From assembly GCA_022573485.1 (NCBI GenBank), contig JACZTW010000009.1:1-27233 (forward strand): 27,233 nt of DNA, in the 5' to 3' direction. The DNA is from Planctomycetota bacterium. GTDB lineage: Bacteria; Planctomycetota; Phycisphaerae; UBA1845; CAIVHJ01. This document shows, piece after piece, positions 23,047-27,233 of the stretch. Below the pieces are notes generated by a model. It did not search any database. It had not been told where the DNA came from and saw nothing but the letters and a program-made list of their open reading frames with translations. The position numbers and the translations under genes are program-made. Numbering within the stretch: the first letter of the stretch is position 1; every line of letters starts with the position of its first letter.

Positions 23047-23991
23047 ATGAAACGTGCGAAGATCACAATTGTCGGAGCGGGCAACGTCGGCGCCACTTGC
23101 GCCCATTGGGCGGTGGCCAAGGAACTCGGCGACATTGTATTGGTCGATATTCCCGACAAAGAGGACTACACCAAAGGCAAGGCTCTCGATCTGGCGCAGT
23201 GCGGCCCGGTCGAGCGCTTTGACGCCAAGATCACCGGCACCAGCGACTATGCGGAAACCGCCGACAGCGACGTGGTGGTCATCACCGCCGGCCTGCCGCG
23301 AAAACCGGGCATGAGTCGCGACGATTTGATCGACACCAACGTCAAGATCGTCAAGAGCGTCACTGCTCAGATCGCCAAGCATTCGCCGAACTGTATATTG
23401 ATCGTCGTGTCGAACCCGCTCGATGCCATGGTCTATACCGCCTGGAAAACATCCGACTTCCCGCCCCATCGCGTTGTCGGCCAAGCCGGTTGTCTGGACA
23501 TCGCCCGCTACCGCACCTTCATCGGCATGGAACTCGGCGTCAGCGTCGAGGACATCGACGCCCTGCTCATGGGCGGCCACGGCGATGATATGGTGCCGCT
23601 GCCGCGCTATACGTCGGTGGCGGGCATCCCGGTCACGCAATTGATCAACGAGCGACGGCTCACCGAGATCATCGAGCGCGCCAAGATGGGCGGCGGCGAG
23701 ATTGTCAAGCTCATGGGCACCAGCGCCTACTATGCACCCGCAGCAGGCACAATCCAAATGGTCGAAGCCATCGTGCGCGATAAGAAGCGCATCCTGCCGT
23801 GTGCGGCATTTTGCGATTCCGAGTACGGCGTGGGCGGTTATTTTGTCGGCGTGCCCTGCGTGCTCGGCACCGGCGGTGTCGAGAAGATCATCGAGGTCGA
23901 ATTCGACAAAGCCGAACGCGCGCTGTTCGATTCCAGCGTCAGCCACGTCAAAGAATTGTGTGAACTCGCACAGAAGGTACTCGACGCGTGA
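23047..23991 (+). CDS. mdh: NAD-dependent malate dehydrogenase (LDH-like)
   Basis: A 314-residue enzyme that interconverts malate and oxaloacetate in the TCA cycle. The Rossmann motif is GAGNVG (10-15). Asp34 at the end of the second strand favours NAD over NADP. Substrate-binding arginines lie in LPRKPGMSR (Arg85, Arg91), which marks malate rather than lactate dehydrogenase. VSNPLD (Asn123), CLDIAR and the catalytic His178 in GGHGDDMV are present. GGAG lies 8 bases before ATG 23047. Length is typical. The stop overlaps the start of the phosphatase gene. Confidence 0.95.
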   Translation: MKRAKITIVGAGNVGATCAHWAVAKELGDIVLVDIPDKEDYTKGKALDLAQCGPVERFDAKITGTSDYAETADSDVVVITAGLPRKPGMSRDDLIDTNVKIVKSVTAQIAKHSPNCILIVVSNPLDAMVYTAWKTSDFPPHRVVGQAGCLDIARYRTFIGMELGVSVEDIDALLMGGHGDDMVPLPRYTSVAGIPVTQLINERRLTEIIERAKMGGGEIVKLMGTSAYYAPAAGTIQMVEAIVRDKKRILPCAAFCDSEYGVGGYFVGVPCVLGTGGVEKIIEVEFDKAERALFDSSVSHVKELCELAQKVLDA

Positions 23992-25715
23992 GAATGAAGC
24001 GCCGAGTTGTAATTGTCGCGGCGATCATGCTCTTTTCGGTCGCCGGTTTGACCGTAAAGCCCACGCCCCTGACGGCACAGGCTTATGGTATTGGCGCAGA
24101 TCCGCCGCCACCGAAAGGTAAGCTGGCTGTCTTGATCGTTATTGACCAGCTTCGCGGCGACTATCTGACGCGCTTCGGCGACTTGTTCGGCGACGGTGGT
24201 TTTCGGCTGTTCACCGAACGCGGCGCCTGGTTCACCAATTGCCACTTCGAAAACGGCGTCACAAAGACCGGCCCGGGCCACGCCTCAATCGCCACCGGCG
24301 CCAACCCAGCCGTACACGGCATTGTCGGCAATGATTGGTATGAACGAGTCGATGGCAAGCTGAAAGCCGCTCTCTGCGTCGGCGACCGCAATTCCAAAAT
24401 CGTCGGCTTGCCGGCGGGCGTGTCGTATGCCGGGGCTTCGCCGCATCGCCTGTTGGCCGACACACTGGCCGACCGACTCAAAGCAGCGAGCCCGAAGTCG
24501 CGCGTGTTGTCCTGCTCACTCAAAGACACAGCCGCCAATCTCGCCGCGGGCAAATCCGCCGACGGCGTGTTTTGGTGGCATCGGGGCACGGGCTTGTTCG
24601 TCTCGAGTGAATTCTTCGCCAAGAAACTGCCCGGCTGGGCGCAGTCCTTCAACGAGCAGCGCGCCGTAGACCGCTTCTTCGGGCAGCGCTGGATCCGCCT
24701 CGCCGATTCCGCCGAATACGACCGCCGCTGCCGGCGCGATGACTATTCTTACGAATGGGGTCACTACTACACTGAATCAAACGACTTCCCGCACACCTTC
24801 GGCAAGTCGAGCGCACAGAAGCCCGACACTGCATACTATCGCGCCCTGTACGCTTCGCCGTTCGGCAACGAGGTGCTGCTGGATTTCACGCGCCGCGGCA
24901 TCGAAGCCATGGAGCTTGGCCGGCGCGGCGTGACTGATCTGCTGCTCGTCTCACTGTCCAGCAACGACCTCGTAGGCCACGCCTACGGGCCGCTGAGCCA
25001 CGAAGTCATGGATGTCACGCTGCGCACCGATCAACAGTTAGCGAGGTTTTTCAAGTACCTCGACGAGCGCGTCGGCTTGGACAACTGCGTGATTGCGCTC
25101 ACCGGCGACCACGGCGCCGGCATGGTGCCGGAGTATGCCGAAGAAAAGAAACTGGGCGGCGGCAGGCTCAACACAACGATGGTGGCCGGCGCGATCAACG
25201 ATGCACTGGTGGCCGCAGTGGGCGCTCCAGCCGGCGGCGCCAGCTATGTCGCCGGGATCGCCATGCCGTGGGTGTACCTCGACCACGCAATGTTGAAGAA
25301 CAAAAACCTCTCAGCCGACAAACTTCGGACGATTCTAAAGAAGTTGGCGAAGGACCAGGCAGGTTACGATGCATTCTTCGTCGCCGACGACATCCGGCGC
25401 GATGATTTCGTTACTTCGCCCGCCAACAAGTTGCGTATCCGTGTCAAGAATTGCTACTTCGCGGGTCGCTCAGGCGATGTGTATGTCCACGTCGCCGAAA
25501 ACTGGTACGCCGGCGGCCACGCCGCCGGGCACGGCAGCGCCCACGCATACAACACCCACGTCCCGCTGCTGCTCTTCGGCCAGGGCATCAAACCCGGCAA
25601 GCACGACACCCCCGCCGCCCCAACTGACATTGCCCCCACGATGGCGCGCTTGCTCGGCATCCCCAAGCCAACCAAATCCACCGGCCGCGTGCTGCGCGAA
25701 GCACTCGCCGAGTGA
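23988..25715 (+). CDS. PafA-like exported alkaline phosphatase
   Basis: A 575-residue protein of the alkaline phosphatase superfamily, closest by eye to PafA-type calcium-independent phosphatases. A signal peptide (about 1-31) is followed by the metal-binding VIDQLRGDY, the probable nucleophile Thr94 in KTGPGHAS, GIVGND (Asn115), SSNDLVGHAYGP, TGDHG (Asp374, His375) and the last histidine region HGSAHAYNTHVPLLL. It should release phosphate from monoesters outside the cytoplasm. GTG 23988 has GAAGG 10 bases upstream and overlaps the mdh stop; ATG 23994 is an alternative but less well spaced. It is cotranscribed with mdh, an unusual functional pairing. Confidence 0.9.
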   Translation: MRMKRRVVIVAAIMLFSVAGLTVKPTPLTAQAYGIGADPPPPKGKLAVLIVIDQLRGDYLTRFGDLFGDGGFRLFTERGAWFTNCHFENGVTKTGPGHASIATGANPAVHGIVGNDWYERVDGKLKAALCVGDRNSKIVGLPAGVSYAGASPHRLLADTLADRLKAASPKSRVLSCSLKDTAANLAAGKSADGVFWWHRGTGLFVSSEFFAKKLPGWAQSFNEQRAVDRFFGQRWIRLADSAEYDRRCRRDDYSYEWGHYYTESNDFPHTFGKSSAQKPDTAYYRALYASPFGNEVLLDFTRRGIEAMELGRRGVTDLLLVSLSSNDLVGHAYGPLSHEVMDVTLRTDQQLARFFKYLDERVGLDNCVIALTGDHGAGMVPEYAEEKKLGGGRLNTTMVAGAINDALVAAVGAPAGGASYVAGIAMPWVYLDHAMLKNKNLSADKLRTILKKLAKDQAGYDAFFVADDIRRDDFVTSPANKLRIRVKNCYFAGRSGDVYVHVAENWYAGGHAAGHGSAHAYNTHVPLLLFGQGIKPGKHDTPAAPTDIAPTMARLLGIPKPTKSTGRVLREALAE

Positions 25716-25729
25716 GTCTCACGATTCCA

Positions 25730-25792
25730 AAATCTCAAATCCCAAATCTCAAATCTCAAATCCGCAATCCCAAGTCCGCAATCCGCAATTCG
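25730..25792. repeat. Heptamer tandem array 3 (AAATCTC type)
   Basis: Nine 7-base units: AAATCTC, AAATCCC, AAATCTC twice, AAATCCG, CAATCCC, AAGTCCG, CAATCCG and CAATTCG. It lies between the converging phosphatase and DUF6263-like genes and fills most of the 95-base gap. Confidence 0.85.
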
Positions 25793-25810
25793 GGCACCTC
25801 GCTCCCTCCC

Positions 25811-26779
25811 TTACGGTCGGGCCTCTGAAGAATCGTTCTTGGGCGTTTTCGTTTGATCGGGCCGAGAGGTCTTCGTGCGTTCGACGGATGAGATCATTTC
25901 CTGCTGCACATTCATGCGACCGAGGAGGGTATCGAGCGTGAGATTCAGGCTCATGCGGGACTCCGCAGACTTCAATTGCCCGAGCGCGGTATCCCACTCG
26001 GCGGAACCTGTGAACCGCCCGTCATGGATCACCATCGTCCGATCCGGCGCCGGCTGAGCAGTCGAACCGCCGGCTGCGCCCTTGGCGATATCGCCTTCAA
26101 TCGCGATCAGTGCTGTGCTCTCACGCCGATTGATCTTGCTGAGTTTGTGTATGGTGTTGAAATCGATCGAGCCGGCGCCGAGCGGCAATGGGATTCGCAA
26201 CGCGCGATTCCATTTCGAGTTCTTCTTTGCGGGCGACGGTGCGCCGGCGGTGATGAACAGCGGCAGTTGCTCAAACATCTCCGGCGAAAAGAAGCCGCCG
26301 AGCAAGTCACCCAATACACCCTGCGGACCGCCGACCGGCATGTTGCGAGAGCCCAGTACTCGACCCGAAGCATCAACCTCGATGGTAATCGGCCGGCCGA
26401 CCAGTTCGGCGAACATCGGCGCCAGCGGCGACTGCTCCGAGCCCGGCTCCCGCGAATCGTAGTCCAGCTTCATGGGGATGCCCGGCACAGCCTCGGTCGT
26501 CTTGATGACGACATATCTCAACGTCCACTCGATTTCCGCCCCGCCTTCCGGCCGAAGCCGCGCCACTTTAACTTGCATGCCCGATTCGGTCGTGATCCGC
26601 ACCGGCTCCGACGGCGGCATGTCCTCCGTCGACGCCTGATGCGTAATCGTCCCACGGCTGAGATACTCGGTCACTTGCCCGACCACAAACTCCGGCCGCA
26701 AGCTGATGCCCTGCCCCCCGGCACCCGCTTCAGCCGCACCCACAACCAACACCGCCGTTACAGTCCATTTCAAAACCAT
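25811..26779 (-). CDS. Exported DUF6263-like protein
   Basis: A 322-residue protein with a signal peptide (about residues 1-22, ending AGAGG or nearby) and a mainly beta-strand body, for example ISLRPEFVVGQVTEYLSRGTI and ITIEVDASGRVLGS. The C-terminus is Lys/Ser/Thr-rich. The overall pattern matches the DUF6263 family of exported proteins of unknown function seen in planctomycetes; this assignment is tentative. ATG 26779 is chosen because GAGG lies 6 bases upstream on the minus strand; GTG 26782 would be too close. TATACT (minus, 26801-26796) is a likely -10 box. It converges on the phosphatase gene. Confidence 0.7.
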   Translation of the reverse strand: MVLKWTVTAVLVVGAAEAGAGGQGISLRPEFVVGQVTEYLSRGTITHQASTEDMPPSEPVRITTESGMQVKVARLRPEGGAEIEWTLRYVVIKTTEAVPGIPMKLDYDSREPGSEQSPLAPMFAELVGRPITIEVDASGRVLGSRNMPVGGPQGVLGDLLGGFFSPEMFEQLPLFITAGAPSPAKKNSKWNRALRIPLPLGAGSIDFNTIHKLSKINRRESTALIAIEGDIAKGAAGGSTAQPAPDRTMVIHDGRFTGSAEWDTALGQLKSAESRMSLNLTLDTLLGRMNVQQEMISSVERTKTSRPDQTKTPKNDSSEARP

Positions 26780-26795
26780 CACGCACCTCGTTCTC

Positions 26796-26801
26796 AGTAT
26801 A
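26796..26801 (-). promoter_or_regulatory. -10 box TATACT of the DUF6263-like gene
   Basis: TATACT read on the minus strand, 16 bases before ATG 26779. It predicts a leader of about 10 bases that still includes the GAGG site. No clear -35. Confidence 0.4.
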
Positions 26802-26833
26802 GGTCAGGAACCGTTGGAAATCAGCCCGCCAAG

Positions 26834-27118
26834 TCACCTCACGAAGCAGCACCTTCTCATGGAATTGATCCGTGAAACATCCCAATCAGCAGCAGCGCAG
26901 GGCACATCGGCGAAGGCGGTCGCGAGCTGAGCGGTCTCTATACTGTTGCGCAACATGAGCCCTGCGGTCGCGAAGAATGTTGCAAACATGAAAACGAAGA
27001 GCAGCGGTACACAAGCCACTTTCCACACAACAAGCGGTGCCACGTGTCGCGTCTGATCCTTGACGCTCAAGCAAGCGATGGTGAATATGAGGCCAATCTC
27101 GCCGATTATTGATACCGG
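26834..27118 (-). pseudogene. Possible truncated membrane-protein gene
   Basis: A minus-strand frame is open from the window edge to TGA at 26836-26834. From about 27118 it encodes IPVSIIGEIGLIFTIACL, a charged loop, then WKVACVPLLFVFMFATFF, so two good transmembrane helices. No ATG or GTG start is present; the only start-like codon is TTG 27070, without a ribosome-binding site. The hydrophobic coding pattern begins near TA at 27119-27120, just left of the transposase start, so the 5' part may have been cut off by an insertion. It could also be a chance frame. Otherwise 26780-27161 holds only the promoter at 26796. Confidence 0.3.
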
Positions 27119-27161
27119 TATAGTTAAAGAAGTTGACGGCTTGTGACCGATTTCTCGTTGT

Positions 27162-27233
27162 ATGAGACCGCATGGAAGCGTAGAGGAATTGGAACGCCGG
27201 AGGCGTCGGGCTGTGGCGAGGGTCCGGGAGGGA
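27162..27233 (+). CDS. IS630-type transposase, N-terminus only (runs off the window)
   Basis: The first 24 codons read MRPHGSVEELERRRRRAVAR and then VREG, in frame to the last base of the window. This strongly resembles the first helix of the helix-turn-helix domain of IS630-family transposases, which typically start with Arg/Glu-rich text of the form LExRRxRAVxLxxxG. IS630 elements insert at TA, and GGTATAGTTAAAG (27117-27129) offers a possible left end. No inverted terminal repeat can be tested because the right end is outside. A non-transposase HTH protein is the alternative. Confidence 0.55.
   Translation, partial: MRPHGSVEELERRRRRAVARVREG

Overview
The window (27,233 bases, GC-rich, about 60% G+C by eye) looks like a chromosomal fragment of a planctomycete-type bacterium (Planctomycetota or a close relative). 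This is inferred from the gene content: seven-repeat FG-GAP/ASPIC-UnbV lipoproteins, many TPR proteins, two small membrane proteins that start with a CxxCGYxLRG...CPxC zinc ribbon, a DUF6263-like exported protein and a PafA-like phosphatase. No rRNA, tRNA or CRISPR array is visible. Promoter -10 boxes are close to TATAAT; -35 boxes are weak.

Left third (160-10589, all plus strand): a flavin halogenase-like oxidoreductase, a very large TPR/FG-GAP lipoprotein, a membrane-anchored TPR protein, an FG-GAP/ASPIC-UnbV lipoprotein and a GT39-type membrane glycosyltransferase. Most of these products are predicted to lie in or outside the inner membrane, so they may form a cell-envelope or surface system. 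The most unusual signal is here. A hairpin element with arms CTGCTAA(C/T)CGGCAAG and GCCGTTTAGCAG lies upstream of, or at the start of, all three TPR/FG-GAP genes (1771-1969, 5470-5525, 7182-7237). It carries a Shine-Dalgarno-like stretch and a TTG or GTG codon at the same place each time.

Middle (10590-15838): repeat-rich spacers surround a minus-strand secreted coiled-coil protein, a plus-strand zinc-ribbon membrane protein, a minus-strand DUF971 protein, a cytoplasmic TPR protein, ribosomal protein S20 and a methyltransferase. Right part (15972-27233): transcription-repair coupling factor Mfd, an unknown low-complexity protein with a hairpin-rich leader, an exported YtcJ-like amidohydrolase overlapping a second zinc-ribbon membrane protein, malate dehydrogenase overlapping a PafA-like alkaline phosphatase, and a converging DUF6263-like exported protein. 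At the right edge a probable IS630-type transposase begins next to what may be a truncated membrane-protein gene.

Spacers carry two other repeat families. One is heptamer tandem arrays at three loci (94-142, 20226-20295, 25730-25792), each with a different 7-base unit. The other is TTCA-loop palindromes of the form GAGCCG-stem-TTCA-stem-CGGAC, often in inverted pairs; one 30-base copy is perfectly matched in inverse orientation about 10 kb away.
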